Shown: positions 1-13,159, numbered from the stretch's first letter. The stretch: 64,000 nucleotides of DNA from Cucumis sativus (GCF_000004075.3 NC_026655.2:32535489-32599488); one strand, 5' to 3'. Numbers and translations: made by a program. Notes: generated from the sequence alone by a model not told the origin.

Positions 1-187
1 AACTCTACAATTCGAGAAATAACTCAATAAAAAAAATCAAAATTTTTAATCCAATCCAACCAAAATTTTAAACTAAACTCAACTTAACTAATAAAATATG
101 GAATAGATAGTCTGAATTGTCTGGTTACTTGGATTATTCTTACACACATAGCTTCTACTACTCTATATTTTAGAAATAAATAAATAA

Positions 188-191
<4 letters not shown>

Positions 192-219
<28 letters not shown>
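192..219. repeat. (TA)n microsatellite
   Basis: An uninterrupted AT dinucleotide run. The surrounding interval 1-900 is AT-rich, and I see no coding signal or recognisable element in it. Confidence 0.9.
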
Positions 220-223
<4 letters not shown>

Positions 224-1289
224 ATGAAATCACTTGCAAGAACAAAAGAAGAAAAAATAAAGATTAGTAATGGACACATAGATTTGAAATGGAAAACGGA
301 TTACATTTATTTTGTTGAGATAAGATGCCCTTATTCGACTTCAAAAGTTACTTTTATAAATAATAAATCTATTTTCTAAGGTGAAAATATGGATGTGACA
401 ACAACCTTTATTCTTCTAGCTAACACTCTTATTCAACACCTAGATTCGATATGCCACCCTTTATATGAATCACATTCATACATGAGTTCATTCATTCATT
501 TAATTGGATATGTAACCACCTACATAAAAATAATCTAATAGACACCTAAACTCGAAAAATGATGTCCCAAATATTGAAGGATACAAACGAATATTCAAAA
601 TTCAATAATCATATGAAAATTCTCCTATTTTTCTCTATTTTGAAATGTGATATAGATATAGATTTTAATATAGTATAGTTATAGATAGAGAATATTATTT
701 TAATTGGGTTTCCAATTCGACTACTAATAGGCACCCCATGGAGTCGAAAAGGAGAGAGAGGAGAAGTTAAACAAAATTTTTCCACCCCAGGTTTAGGTTG
801 TGTTTTGTGAGATTGATGTCTGCCTTGTTGGCTAGATTTTTCCCTTAGGTCCAAGTTCCATATGACTCTTCGAAAAAGTAAAGGAAATGGAGATGCTTTT
901 CAATTAGTGAGCAAGCGCATGGGCCGACCTATGACTGGCATAAGTTGTCATGAGGAAAACCTTTAATACATTTACTATTACAATATTCTGAAATAGGGTG
1001 ATTATACCTGAATTGGGTTTGAGTTTAGATGTCGATTTTTAACCCCACATCACCACTGGTATACAACTGTGTGGGTGGCAGTATTTGTCTAGCAGCCTGG
1101 GAGTGCTGTTGTAACCTTTCTTAGAAAATTCTATTAGAATATGGATGAGGATAGTAATTTTTATACCATTTGGGGTGGTCTGGTTTCCTTTAGCCTTGAG
1201 TTCATAAATCATCTATTTCACCTTCTTAATCTTAGATCATGATCAGTATATATGTTTTATTATAAGGGAGGTGAATTTCACTCAAGTCA

Positions 1290-1642
1290 CCAAAACCCTC
1301 TATGGGCCAAGTGCCAATTGGATATTTAGAGATAGATTCCTGTTAGCATAAAAGGGATGGACCTTACTATTGATCTCTAACCAGATCTAACATACTTTCT
1401 TGTATGCAAGGTTGATGCCTGTTACCAACCTCCGAGACATTACAAAGGAGAGGACATTGTTGCTTTATGCTTTATCTAGTGGCTTCTCTGTTGATATGAG
1501 AAGGTCATTTTCCATTTTAATAGTTGTATCTTTTGGGCATCGACCCACGATAGTCATGGGGCTCCATCCTTCCACGCTTTGCCGATATGCTAGGGTGAAA
1601 TTTGTTCTAGATGAGGAGAGGCTATCTTCTAGAGTATCTTGA
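1290..1642 (+). pseudogene. Plant retroelement 'putative plant transposon protein' domain remnant
   Basis: Conceptual translation resembles the plant-specific domain found in many gypsy-type polyproteins (PF20167-like). A 'LYGPSANW' segment near 1290 is followed by stop codons. From 1400 there is an open stretch with the pattern RLMPVTNLRDIT-KERTLLLYAL, a hallmark of that domain (usually 'LLPT.H...VT.ERALLLYAI..G'). The fragment has in-frame stops upstream and ends at a stop at 1640, so it is a decayed retroelement piece and not a host gene. The flanking 900-2186 and 5826-6200 blocks are probably parts of the same old element. Family assignment is from memory of the motif. Confidence 0.5.
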
Positions 1643-2186
1643 ATAGGTCATCCATCTCAGCCTTCAAAGATCACGTAAAGAATGAGCATCTTAGGAATCC
1701 TATTGGTGAGAGTTAATAAGACTAAGAGGAGGCAACAAATTTTATGCATGCCTTAGAACGAGCCCCTATCAGTTGTGGTAGCACACCTTTTTTAGGATGT
1801 CAGTCAACTGCAGAGCACCGTTCATTAGAATAGTGATTGTAACAAGGCCACTTCTTGGTCAGTTAGGCATTTAAAGATTCAAATATGATTTCAGAGTTGT
1901 TATGTTTCCATGATGCTTAAATTAAATTGGAGCTTTTAAAATTCATCCCATGAGTTCTAGTCTGCTTGAGTTAGGCAATGATGAGTAGCGCGATGGTGTG
2001 CCTTGTGTCACGGTCATACTTTTTCAGGGCGTGTTTGTCTATGGCCGTATGCCCGAATGCTTCCCATTTATCTTATATTTATGTCTTGAATTTAGTTTAG
2101 CTAGTTGCTTTCCATTTTAAGTCATAAAGCTTGAGAGTGACGTTTCAACATTTTCATATGCAAGCCTACTAGAGTTGAAAATGTTC

Positions 2187-2515
2187 CATGTGTACTATGG
2201 GGGAGACATAGTAGTTGAATCTCCGTCCAAGTAGTGTTGCACTCTTTGCAAGCAAACCCTTTTCTCTTGCAACTAACAATCTATATTGCAACGTCAATTT
2301 CAATGTAATTCTTTCTTTCTCGCGTTTTATAAAACAATTTCTCAAGAACGCGAAGGAAGGTTACATCATACGCTGAGATTGACCGTGACTTCCAGATTTT
2401 GATCGGTTGACTTGTTCATCGAGTTTGAACAAGTGCCTCACAATCGTCCGTACCGAGTTTGAAAGGCTACGATTGTGACACCTTGTGCCCCTACTAGAAT
2501 TTTTCTTTGACCATT
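2187..2515 (+). repeat. 329-bp direct repeat, left copy
   Basis: Nearly identical to 5497-5825, with a constant offset of 3310 and two substitutions noticed by eye. The right edge, base 2515, directly abuts the CACTA-like terminus that begins at 2516. It lacks LTR hallmarks: there is no primer-binding site after the left copy and no polypurine tract before the right copy. Confidence 0.9.
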
Positions 2516-5496
2516 CACTACTACAAAAACTGGCTCTCTTGACGTCTTAAAACTGTCAAGAATGATTCTTGACGGTTTTAAAACCGTCGTTGAAGCCAGT
2601 GTCAAGAAAGTGAAAGTTCTTGACGGTTGATAAAAACGTCAAGAATAGTGAAAGTTGACGTTTTATAAATGTCAAGTATACAATTTTCATGACAGTTAAA
2701 AACCGTCAAGGGTGTGAGTGTTCATGACAGTTTTAAAACCGTCAAGAATATGAATGTTCATGACATTTAATAACCGTCAAGAAATTGATTGTTTATGACA
2801 TTTTACAACCGTCAAGCATGTTTCATAGTTTTTTTTTCTAAATAATAATTTAATTGTATTTTTGTTTGTGTTCCCATAATTCTGTATAGTGGTCTAACAA
2901 TAGTTTCATAAATATAAATGGACGATATTCATCAAATATAGTTTCAAAACTTGAACATATATAAATAAAACGCTTCACCATATTTATATATAATCATTTC
3001 CAAAACAATACATATATGCATATTTCATATCCTTTGCAAAAATAATATAAACAATCTCATTAAATTGTCATAAGTTCAACTCAACTTCCTAAATTAACTA
3101 ACTTATCTAAAAACTATCCAAAAACTTCCCAATAGCAGTTTGAAAAAGCTCCAAGTCGCGACGAAAAAGCTCTAAGTCACCGATTCTCGCAGCTTGAAAT
3201 TTTTTTTTGATGATAATTAATATAACATAGCACAATAGAAATCCATCCATCACTATTCAACTCAACATCATAGTAGATTTTGTGTTTGCACATTTATTCA
3301 TTCACTTCAGCTTGTGTAATTGTTTAGCGATAGACCATAAATAAATTAACTAGAATTTCAATGAAGTTATTAGTAAGCCAGAAAATACTTATAATGCACA
3401 CATGAGGGGAAAGTAAGTACATTGTATAATTAAACAAACACCACATGTTTTTCTACACACTTATAATTATAATGCACGGAAGAGTAAGACATAATGAAAT
3501 TGCAAATCTAAGGTGGCCAAGCCTCTAACACTTTGAACTATAACTTTCTTTCAACACAATCAAACAAAAAGCCAATACAAATAAAAATATGCATAAATCA
3601 CAACTGGATATCCAACCATTGTTGTTTTAAGTTCTAAAAAAATAAATTTCTTGTTACCTATTTTTGCAACTATAGTTAATATGAAAGTGTAACACAAAAA
3701 AATTAAACAATATTGAAAGTGCAAACATGGTTAACAAATTGGTTGTTACCTTTTTTTTAGTCCGAAATAAGTGACTTGGTTAACAAATGTTCTGCATTTT
3801 ACCTCCTGCAATTTCAAAAGCAGCTAGATTTTTATTAGCATGAACAAAGAGGGAAGTGATTGATTGAATAATAAATTGCAAAAATATAAAAAATTCCAAT
3901 AGAATGGAGAAATTTTGGATACAAATACCAGCTTATGCAATGATGAAATAACAATGTAGTTCAATCCACGGGTTTAAGACGTTTTCATACACAATAAACG
4001 TGATTGAGATCGCTGAGACATTATTTAGAAGGCTTGGTGTAATATAATTCTCCTGTAAAACCCATGAATGCCTTCAAACCTGCAGGATATATAAATAAGC
4101 GACAGAGGAAATTTTATTCCTTTCTAATTCCTCACACTCATTCATGAGAAATTTCACCATATTTGTTCTCTTGTAAGAACCTAGATGACTAATAGTTCTT
4201 TTTTTTTTTGGTGAATAAAAGTTTCCAATACCTTATGGAAGTCACTACATTACAAAGAAATAGAAACACAATTTTCTCACCATCATTTCTTCAATCGAAA
4301 AAACTCATTCGTTCTCTTTAACTATACATTATTAAGAGTGATATTCAAACTAAACATTGGGATATTACTCACACATTCATATCAATAGTAGCTGAAGCAA
4401 TATATACAAAAATTCAATTATAAATCACCACGAGCATCATACACCCAATTAATAATTATTAAACCAACTGATACCAATATGTGCAAGGAAGTAACAAATC
4501 AAAACCATCATGATCATTATCAAAGACCACATGAAACACCATAAAATTCAATCCCTAGACAAAGCAAGCAATTCATCATCAATTAAACAACAATATTTGA
4601 GCAAAAATTCTACACAAAATCCTAGGAGGAACCACGATATTGATTTGTAGATTCCAAATTCGTCATCATTTGCCAGAATTCATACATAACAAAATCATCC
4701 AAATCCATGAACGTGATATAAAAAAAACATCAATGAAGGTAGCTATTTACCAAGAATCGCTTGGTAACCCAAATGTCCATGGCAACATGGTTGGGTGACC
4801 AGAGACAATGGGTGGTGCAACTATATTTGATAGAGAAATTCCAGCTAAAAGAATTATGCATATAAAAGACATGTTATAACAGAGCAAGCACTGAACATTA
4901 GTTACATTATTTACTCAAAAAATTAAATCCTAGAACACACCAAAACAAACAGAAAAACCTATATTATGCACGCAACTTAAAGCATCAAATATTTTGCTAA
5001 TGATCTGCCCCAAAAAGAGAAGTTAGACAAGAGTAGAAGACAGAACAACGCACCTTCAGTACTGTGGTCAAAGAAGAAAATGGTTCGATGTCTTGAGCTT
5101 GTAATTAGACTACCTAATAAAGTCAAGATCAAAACATAATACGAGATCTAAATAAAGAAATGAGTCGTTTATTCCAGAGAAATGAGTCTTAGGGAAAATA
5201 GTTACATTACTCACCTACTGTGTGACAGTAGGGAAAATACGGTCCCGTATAAGCCATATCTCCTTCTATCAATCTGTATCTTCTCATATCAATCATCAAC
5301 TCCATTGGATTTGTAAGGAGAACCCAAAGCACCATGTGATATATGGACTTTCCCCAACTTTATACGTGAAGAGGGAAGAGAAATTAATTTCTAACCTCTT
5401 CATGCGTGAGGTTCAAATTTCTAACCCAAAGCACCATGAGCAATACGTCGCTTCTATACAAATACAAAAGGTTCAAATCACAAATCAACATATCTT
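2516..5496 (+). mobile_element. CACTA-like element, left end present, right end lost
   Basis: Begins with CACTACTACAAAAACTGG, the standard form of a plant CACTA (En/Spm) terminus. About 300 bp of subterminal repeats follow, with alternating 'cttgacggtt' and 'aaccgtcaag' motifs (2540-2820) such as bind the transposase in this superfamily. No matching ...GTAGTG terminus occurs before 5496, where the second 329-bp repeat starts. The interior (2830-5496) is AT-rich, and I could not recognise a transposase in it, so it is non-autonomous or broken. The same subterminal block recurs inverted at 51613-51900. Confidence 0.75.
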
Positions 5497-5825
5497 CATG
5501 TGTACTATGGGGGAGACATAGTAGTTGAATCTCCGTCCAAGTAGTGTTGCACTCTTTGCAAGCAAACCTTTTTCTCTTGCAACTAACAATCTATATTGCA
5601 ACGTCAATTTCAATGTAATTCTTTCTTTCTCGCGTTTTATAAAACAATTTCTCAAGAACGCGAAGGAAGGTTACATCATACGCTGAGATTGACCGTGACT
5701 TCCAGATTTTGATCGGTTGACTTGTTCATCGAGTTCGAACAAGTGCCTCACAATCGTCCGTACCGAGTTTGAAAGGCTACGATTGTGACACCTTGTGCCC
5801 CTACTAGAATTTTTCTTTGACCATT
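5497..5825 (+). repeat. 329-bp direct repeat, right copy
   Basis: Second copy of the block at 2187-2515. After base 5825 the sequence continues as retroelement-like DNA that includes 'cttttaagttggggg' near 5990-6005, resembling the polypurine region near the 3' end of plant gypsy elements. This suggests the repeat is host retroelement DNA duplicated on both sides of the CACTA-like insert. Confidence 0.88.
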
Positions 5826-6219
5826 TTTTGCCCGATTTTGATTTTCTTTTGGAGGATTGATGCTTTTATTTTCTTTTAGAGAGTGCAAGTCATGAAAGCC
5901 CGCTTTCCTATCTCTAGTCTCAGGGAAGGTTTTATGTTTTTCCTTCCACTTTGTCCTATATTTTCTTTGCTTATATTAGGGACAATGTGTCTTTTAAGTT
6001 GGGGGCCAGATGTGTGTCTTTATTTTTGGCTTGGGGTCTTTAAGCAATATTCTTAAACAATGTTGTGTGCTTTCTTTTTGTTATTTGTTGCAGCCCTCTT
6101 GGTCTTGCAATAACTTGCCTATGATGCACTCTTGGAATAATGCATGTGTGAGGCAATGTATGAAGAGAAAAAAAGGGTGTGATTTTGAAGTACTTTCACT
6201 TGAGTCTTTCGCCTGAATA

Positions 6220-7470
6220 TCCTAAGTCGTAGCTTTATCAAGGTCTTCTTAACACCAATTTAGCAATGCATGCATTAAGACACAACCAACCAATTTTCCC
6301 ACTTGTTTTATAAAATATAATAAATGAACTCCCCGCAATCAAGTTAGGGTTGTCCGGTGTTGGTGTGATATGAACCCTTGTGAGACGAGTGTGAAAGCTA
6401 CCCTCCCATATTCCTTAAAAATAAAAAGTAATATGTATATATATAAAAAGAAGAAAAAATGATGAGAAAGAAATGAAGTTGGTTTGTACAATTACATGTT
6501 TGAGGATAAAATGATTCCACCATGTTAGTGCATAATCTTCAAGATAAGTTGTCTTCTAACTCCAGTGATGGTAGAGGTTTTGTTTGGGTGAACATGATAA
6601 ACACTCCTTCAAATATTGGCTCATGAAAATTTAGTTGGGTGCTTGAAATGGTTGCTTGCATATACTCATCAAATCAGCTACTGAAATCCTTCTCAATTAA
6701 TTTTTTATACTTCACACGGAACCAAGTCCCTCACCTTAATTCTTTTCTTCTTTCAATATATGCTTTTAATGCTGCATAAGGAATCTCTTCTTTCCAATTT
6801 ACTTTTTAGCCACATGAGGTTTTTTCTTCTTCTGCACCCAAAAAAATCCACCAACTCACAATTCTTTCTTCTGTTTTTAAAATGACAGCTCAAATAAAAA
6901 TAAAACTAAATTTTAAGAAAAATTGTCAAAAATTATAAATACTTGAAATTAATACTTGAAATATTTAACGGTACGAAATTTCATCTCAAAACTAATTAAC
7001 AATAATAGGAATAGACATGTATATCGTATCAGGAGTATGATCTCTTGAGATGAAATCTGTTATGAGTTTATAATTTTTTTTTATTGAATTGAATACGTAG
7101 TCTAATTTTATAGATTTTGATACCATATTTTAGCGGAAGTAAAATAACTAGTGTGTGGTGTCATTTAATTTTTATAGCACTGTATTCTCAACCTAAATAC
7201 ATGAATAAGTTAAACCAAACATATATAAAAAAAGAAACTTATGCACCTTACCCACGGTTTTATCAAAGTATAGAAAAAGCACCACTTTGGATTCCTTTTA
7301 AACTAAAATGACCATAACTAATCGAATAAAGGAGAAAAATGCCAATAAGAGGAGACAACACAATCCCAATGGAATTGCATATAATACGAAGCTTCCTCTC
7401 CAAATGAATATAACTCATACAGTTGAGCCCCAACTTCTTTCCATTCAATTTTGATTCCCTCTTTACCACT
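6220..7470. other. Intergenic AT-rich stretch, nothing recognised
   Basis: No ORF with coding character, no RNA gene and no clear element terminus seen. Only short A/T runs and scattered stops. Confidence 0.5.
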
Positions 7471-7473
7471 CAC

Positions 7474-7503
<30 letters not shown>
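7474..7503. repeat. Compound (TA)n(CA)n microsatellite
   Basis: An AT dinucleotide run passes directly into a CA run just upstream of the palindromic repeat tract. Confidence 0.9.
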
Positions 7504-7504
<1 letters not shown>

Positions 7505-7544
7505 AACATACTTACTGGGATTAATCTGTCATACACGCACGAGA

Positions 7545-7885
7545 AGTTTGGTACACGATTGTTCATATATTGGTACACAGTCTTTTAGCTCTTGGTACAC
7601 GATTGTGGACCAAATCTAAACAATCTTGATACATGATCGTGAACCAAGATCATTTATATATTGGTTATGAAGATCTAAACGATTTTGGTTCACGATTGTG
7701 TACCAAGATCATTTATATTTAGTATAAGATCGTGTACCAATATTGTTTAGATTTGGTATACGATCTTGTACCAAATGCTAAACGATTATGTACCAAGATC
7801 TAAATGGTTTTTGTTCAAGATCGTGTACCAAGATCTTTTATATTTGGTACCCGATCTTGAACCAGAATAATTTAGATTTGGAAGA
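7545..7885. repeat. Tandem palindromic repeats built on 'ttggtacacgat/atcgtgtaccaa'
   Basis: At least eight imperfect copies of ttggtacacgatcgtgtaccaa-type half-sites alternate in both orientations. They are separated by spacers such as 'gatctaaacgattt' and 'gatcatttatattt'. Each half-site is the reverse complement of its neighbour, so the block can fold into serial hairpins. Short ORFs across it on the minus strand are low-complexity shadows. Confidence 0.8.
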
Positions 7886-8515
7886 GGAAATATATGAGAG
7901 ATGATGAAGAAGGAAGTAATTGTAAAAGAGGAAATGAAGAAATCACGAACAAAAACAAGCGGAAATATGAAGACAAATAAAATGTAGTAATATGAAGAAA
8001 TCAATAATATATGAAGAGGAGATAAATAAATCGCAAAGAAGAAAAAGAAAAAGAAGTAAAAGAAGAGAAAATCGTTTGCAAAATCAAAGAAAACTATGAA
8101 ATTTATGAAAATATTTTACCAGCTTCATAAGTTTTTTAATTTTATTACACGAACTTACACGAATCATGAATATTTGTGTTTTAATATATTTATGAAAATC
8201 AACCTATATCAATTTTTCTCCAATCTACAAAATGCTTTAGGATTAGGTTAAAATGAAAGTTGATATTAATCATTTTCAAATATCATAAAACTACATGTTT
8301 TCATCCTTCAAAATCAATTAAATATTATGATGATTAAAAACCAATTAAACGTTCTTCCTACTATTTAAATTGATTGTAAAATATTAATTTCTTTTTATTA
8401 ATTTTAAAAACAATAAAAGGGATCTTAACTATTTTAATAAAAATAATTGCTAAACTCTATGCATATTACTCTTAATAAACGTATAGTTACAAATATGACA
8501 ATTTACATTAAAAAT

Positions 8516-8694
8516 AACTAAGTATATAACTACATGTAAAAAAATTGCAAATGTAACAAAATCTATCCGTGATAGACCATGTTGCAAATATTGGTCTATC
8601 ACTAATAAATCGTAAGAGTCTATGAGGAATAGAAGTTTATCACGAATAGATTTTGTTATATTTGAAATTTTTTTAAAAATGTTGCTATATAGTT
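8516..8694. mobile_element. MITE, about 180 bp, same family as 63573-63787
   Basis: Left arm is 'aactaagtatataactac..' followed by 'aaaaattgcaaatgtaacaaa'. The right arm is its approximate reverse complement, ending 'gttgctatatagttg'. The core carries 'gatagacc' and 'ggtctatc' inverted motifs, as in the cleaner copy near the window end. Confidence 0.7.
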
Positions 8695-8699
8695 GAAGG

Positions 8700-11280
8700 A
8701 TAATTGGATGAAATGGTAAAATTGGTTTACATGGTTGAAAATTTAGCAAAATTAGGGTTGAATAAGATTTTTAGCAAAATATTGATACGCACATTTATGA
8801 CTTTCTAATAATTTTCATTTTATATCGTTGATTCTGGGTATTTCATAGTTTCCATGCGCAATATATTTAAAATAATTAGTCCAACATTGGCAATGTGATC
8901 AGGTTTGCGAAACACAGTGTCGTATTTTGCAAACTCGATTGTTAGTTTCTGAATCGGAGATTTATTTGCTGGAGAAAATTGCATCAAATCTTTCCTGTAT
9001 TAAATTGAATCTCTCTATGGCCTTAGTATCTCAATTAGTTCTCAGATTATATCCTAATTAAAATTGTAAATATTTATTTACTAAGATTTAGAAAATATAT
9101 ATTTAACTAATCCCTAATATCTATTTTTACTGAGATTTCAAAAGTATCTAGGTTTAATAAGATTTTAGAATTATGTATTTCTAATAAATTTTCAAAATAG
9201 GGTTGTTTATCTTATTCCATTTAGTTTTTTAAACTTGTATTAAACTAATTATATTTATCTTTAATAAATATTTATATATTAATTACATTCTATGTACTAC
9301 ATCCTTCAACAATTTATTTTAAAAAGTTGTGTATATTATACAAACTGGAATACAATAATAAAATTGTAACCAAGAAGTTTTTGTTACGGCGTTATAACAA
9401 GTAAAGACTATTTTTTATAGTAGATAGATCTAATCGATCTTCCCAGTATCAACGATTATAGCGTTGTTGAGGTGTATGGTCCATTTGCATCTTCGATTAA
9501 AAAATTTGTTGTATGTATCTCGTTTGAGGATTTACTAGGATGACTGCAACAATTCCAAACTCATTCAGATTGTAGAGGATAGGGATGTTTCGTGGCCTAT
9601 GTTAATTTTATATAAAAGTTTCGATAATTATTTATTCGTAATTATTGACTCTCAATCATTTGGTGTTGTTGGAAGTTCAACATTTTTTAATAGTAAGCTT
9701 CCTAGATCTAAAAATTCACATCATGATACAAGAATTGTCATCTTACGAATAGAAATAGCAACAAAATTAAAATGAGGTATACAAAATTAGATAAATTTTA
9801 CTATATCTATAAAGAGTTTTATTTTTTTAATTTTTTTCGCTATGTTCAAAAATGTCTCTAATTCTAATAAGGTAGATGTCATCTTACGATACAATTGTTG
9901 ATGGTTGTTTGACGTTGATCTACATAACTCATGTTGGATGTAGGATCATAGTAGCGAGAAATAGCAAAAATACAGTAGCAGTAGACAACAGCGATAGTAG
10001 CAGCAGTAGATGTAACAACAATAGTAGCAGTAAACATAAACAACAAATTCTGGAACAACAACTGCAATACAGAAACAATAAGAACGTATGGTTGAGTTGA
10101 GGAACACGCTATCTTTAAGAAGTTTTGCGGCTCTGCTCGAGAATGTGCAAACAAATAAATGTCTCATCGTCCCTAAGGATAAAACAGCCTCATGCTTACA
10201 ACTGACTGAGCACGGAAATCAGCTTGCAAAATAAAATCACTCAACGTCAGACACAAGTTTGCTCGAGAACACCTTTAGAGAGAATACAAAAGTAATGTTA
10301 TGATATATCTTTAGTAATGAAGGGAAGACGATATATATAATCATTTGTCAGGGCAGCCAACAGCCACAAATTAAATAAGGGAGCAAATTGTGGGTTGAAA
10401 AAAAAACGTCAAATGGTCGCAAAATTTAATTTGACGAAAATGGTAAGAAATAATCAATTTCCGTTTTGGTTAATAAAAAAAAGTTCAACATTCTAAAACA
10501 TTCAAATAAAATTTTTAGTAAAAAGAATATATAGATATTATTTTATCTCGACTCTCCTCGTCACGTTCGACAGGCATACGTACGTTTGTCTATGATCTCC
10601 TCCCTGCATTCAAAACTTGGGTGCCTAAGAGTCCAAACCCATTATGATCAACCAATGAGTATACGAAAAGGCATCCACAACCAAAATTAATCAACGTGAG
10701 AATGCTTTTGAGAATAAAATAATATTATATTTCAAAGTTTTCATACAATGATATTATCATTCAAATCGAATTCGAGTAATCATGTTTGTACGTTTGACAA
10801 ATTGACTATCCACACACACATCCTTTTAGTGTCACACAATATGATCCTCCATGAACATCCTAATCTATCTAGCTGTTGCCACATCAAACTATGTATATTG
10901 GACCAAAATCACACATCAATATTGACTTCCTTTAAATTTTAAAATACTTGCATGTAAATTTTTTATTTTATTTTTTGCACCAAGCAAATCCTTACTTTTG
11001 CAATGACTCATCTTTCAAAAGAAAAAAGAAATGAAACACATGTAAATTAAAAGTAAAAATAAAACTATGGATTCCAAGAAAGAATTTATTCTTTGTGTGG
11101 TCGTATTAAATACACAACACAAAGGAAGCTTCATCTATATATATATATATATCACAAAAAAAAGCTAATTAAACCCTTCTTTTTATAAAGTAAAAGGAAG
11201 TTTCTTTCTTAGCACTACGCGTATTTTTCAATTTTCACCTTTTTCTGGACGGTTCTTCTCTTATATGCTTTACTTCTCTT
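8700..11280. other. AT-rich intergenic region with an AGC/AAC trinucleotide tract
   Basis: No gene recognised. At 9960-10070 there is an imperfect trinucleotide-rich tract (agcag, aacaac, tagcagta) that opens spurious ORFs on both strands. The remainder, up to the promoter of the first PP2-like gene, shows only A/T runs and a short (TA)n near 11138-11152. Confidence 0.5.
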
Positions 11281-11291
11281 TTATTTCATCC

Positions 11292-11298
11292 TATAAAA
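11292..11298 (+). promoter_or_regulatory. TATA box of PP2-like gene 1
   Basis: TATAAAA lies about 120 bp upstream of the ATG at 11415. This leaves room for a typical 5' UTR of about 90 bases. Confidence 0.6.
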
Positions 11299-11414
11299 CC
11301 CTTCATTTTTCATTGATTTTTCTCAACTGCTCATCCTTTTGATATTGATTTTAAAGTTACAAACACAAATTCAAGTTCTTTGAACTTCTTTTGGGAGCCT
11401 TTAGAAATCAAACA

Positions 11415-12760
11415 ATGACAACCACTTGCCCTCACAGAGAAGCAGATGAAATAAATGGCAAGGAAAAGAATTTCATCAAGGTTTGTTTTTTCAACTTTTC
11501 CTTTTTCTTAAAAAAAAGAATTTAACTATTTTATTTCAAACTCAAGATGTTTTTACAGACCTTTTTTTTAAAAACATTTTTTCTAACGTTATTTGATATT
11601 TCATTCTATAGGGAATCACCAAAGTTTATCCAACAGGATTTAATATTACATGGGGCAATGATGATCGCTATTGGAATATCACCAAGCCCAATGTGTAAGT
11701 CTCATGATCTCTCACAACTGTTAAGAATATGGAATGAGTAAAATTGTTGTCTTTATTTTCTTTTAGTTTTGAAGAACGCACCTAGCACTTAATTAATAAT
11801 GAAATAAGACCACAGACAATCTTGTGTTTTTGAATTTCCTACAAGTTTCCATTTTTTTTTTTTTTTGTTCTGTTACTACGTTTTAAGCTGACCAGTGAAG
11901 AAGAATGTCATAAATATGAACAAGAAAAGGAAACATATATTAGCTTTGAAACACTAGTTATACAGCTATGAATTCTGAAAAAAGTAGGGAGTTCTTGAAT
12001 CCACATTGTAAGAAGTAGTTGTGTTTTTTGTTTTTTTTTATAACCAGCGTAAGTACTCAATAGACCATGAAATTGATATTTATTTTTAAATTATGGATCA
12101 CAAAGTCTCAAGACCAGACAAGAAAAGAAGTGAAGTTAACTAACTCTCTATACGACTAATCCCAATTTTTAAGTCCTTGGGTTAAACACGTCCTTAAAAT
12201 TTATTATTCTACGAGTTTAAATTCAGGTTCGATGGATTTTTTAATAAATTAGACAAGGTACGTGCAAACCATTCAAATACACACAAGAAAAGGAAAATCT
12301 ATATCAAGAATAAATTATAAAAGATTAATGTATAATATGTGATAATAAATTGTAATTCTTTCTTCTTTTCAGGCCAGGAAGTTTATACGTGGCAGAGTTG
12401 AAGCAAGTTTCATGGCTTGAGGTGACATGTTCAACTGATAATGTAGAAGTTGGGAAATATTATAGAGTGGGTTTCAATATAACAATGAAACCAGATGCAT
12501 TTGGGTGGAATGGGATTGATGTTTATGTAATGGCTAAAGTTGGGAAAAAAGGGAAATTCACATCCATGAAAGTTTCTCTTGAAGAGATAAAACCAGACAA
12601 CATACCTATCACAATCCCGAAGAAGCCATTAGAAATCTTTGTTAATCCTGTCACACCCGAAGAGTGCAGAAGTACTATTCATCTTGGTTTGTATGAAGTT
12701 TGGAGTTCAAAGTGGAAGGGAGGTATGCAAATCCACGATGCATTCATTCACAGGGTTTAA
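11415..12760 (+). CDS. PHLOEM PROTEIN 2-like lectin-domain protein (PP2-A9-like), 178 aa, three exons
   Basis: Exons are 11415-11480, 11612-11694 and 12373-12760. All introns are GT..AG (donor gtaagt at 11695, acceptor ttttcag at 12372) and the joined frame is open, ending in TAA. The short polar N-terminus (22 residues) is followed by the Nictaba/PP2 domain. Exon 2 carries YPTGFNITWGNDDRYW. Exon 3 carries AELKQVSWLEV, then DAFGW, YVMAKVGKKGKF and the closing GLYEVWSSKWKGGMQIHDAF. These are the conserved blocks of PP2-A proteins, which are sieve-element P-proteins or cytosolic lectins that bind N-acetylglucosamine oligomers. No signal peptide is seen, as expected for the family. Length is usual for a short PP2-A type. 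The paralogue at 25165-27893 has the same exon phase at both introns. Sugar binding by this copy is inferred. Confidence 0.88.
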
Positions 12761-12769
12761 TTAAAACTT

Positions 12770-13150
12770 TTAGCCATAAACGTCTATTAGAAAAATTAGA
12801 TTTCATTTCATTTTATTTTATTTGTGTATATGCACAAGTATACTTTTTGAAGTTTTAAAATATGTTTTATGAGTTGATGCTTGTAAAAGTTAAAGGATGT
12901 CTTGATTATTATCCATTATGAGATTCTTATTTTGTAACTATTTATTGAAAAGTATTTTCATCATGCAATGAATATCCATGTGCTTAAACTTTAACTATAC
13001 ATTCTAATCTCATTAGAAATTCATGAATATAATTAACGAGCACTTGAACACATCCCAAAATATAAAATAAAAATTAAGCCCATGATTCAACATTTTAAAA
13101 TTTGCATCTATAAATGGAAAACCAACAAACCTAGCTCAATTGAAATTGTA
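12770..13150. other. 3' flank of PP2-like gene 1
   Basis: AT-rich downstream sequence. I could not pin down a clean AATAAA within the first 200 bases. A 35-base phrase around 'aaaataaaaattaagccca' (13063-13086) recurs at 13220-13245 and marks the start of the repeat tract that follows. Confidence 0.4.
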
Positions 13151-13159
13151 AAATGAAAT

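Noticed and set aside
2187..5825. Interpretation as an LTR retrotransposon with 329-bp LTRs
   Set aside because: No primer site after the left repeat, no polypurine tract before the right one, no 5-bp target duplication, and the interior starts with a CACTA terminus.
7318..8004. Minus-strand ORFs of 60-90 codons
   Set aside because: They read through the microsatellite and the palindromic repeat tract and have no coding features.
8450..8749. 99-codon minus-strand ORF
   Set aside because: Runs through a MITE with inverted arms; no protein similarity recognised.
9876..10167. Overlapping ORFs on both strands
   Set aside because: All are created by an AGC/AAC trinucleotide-rich tract; composition gives open frames in several phases.
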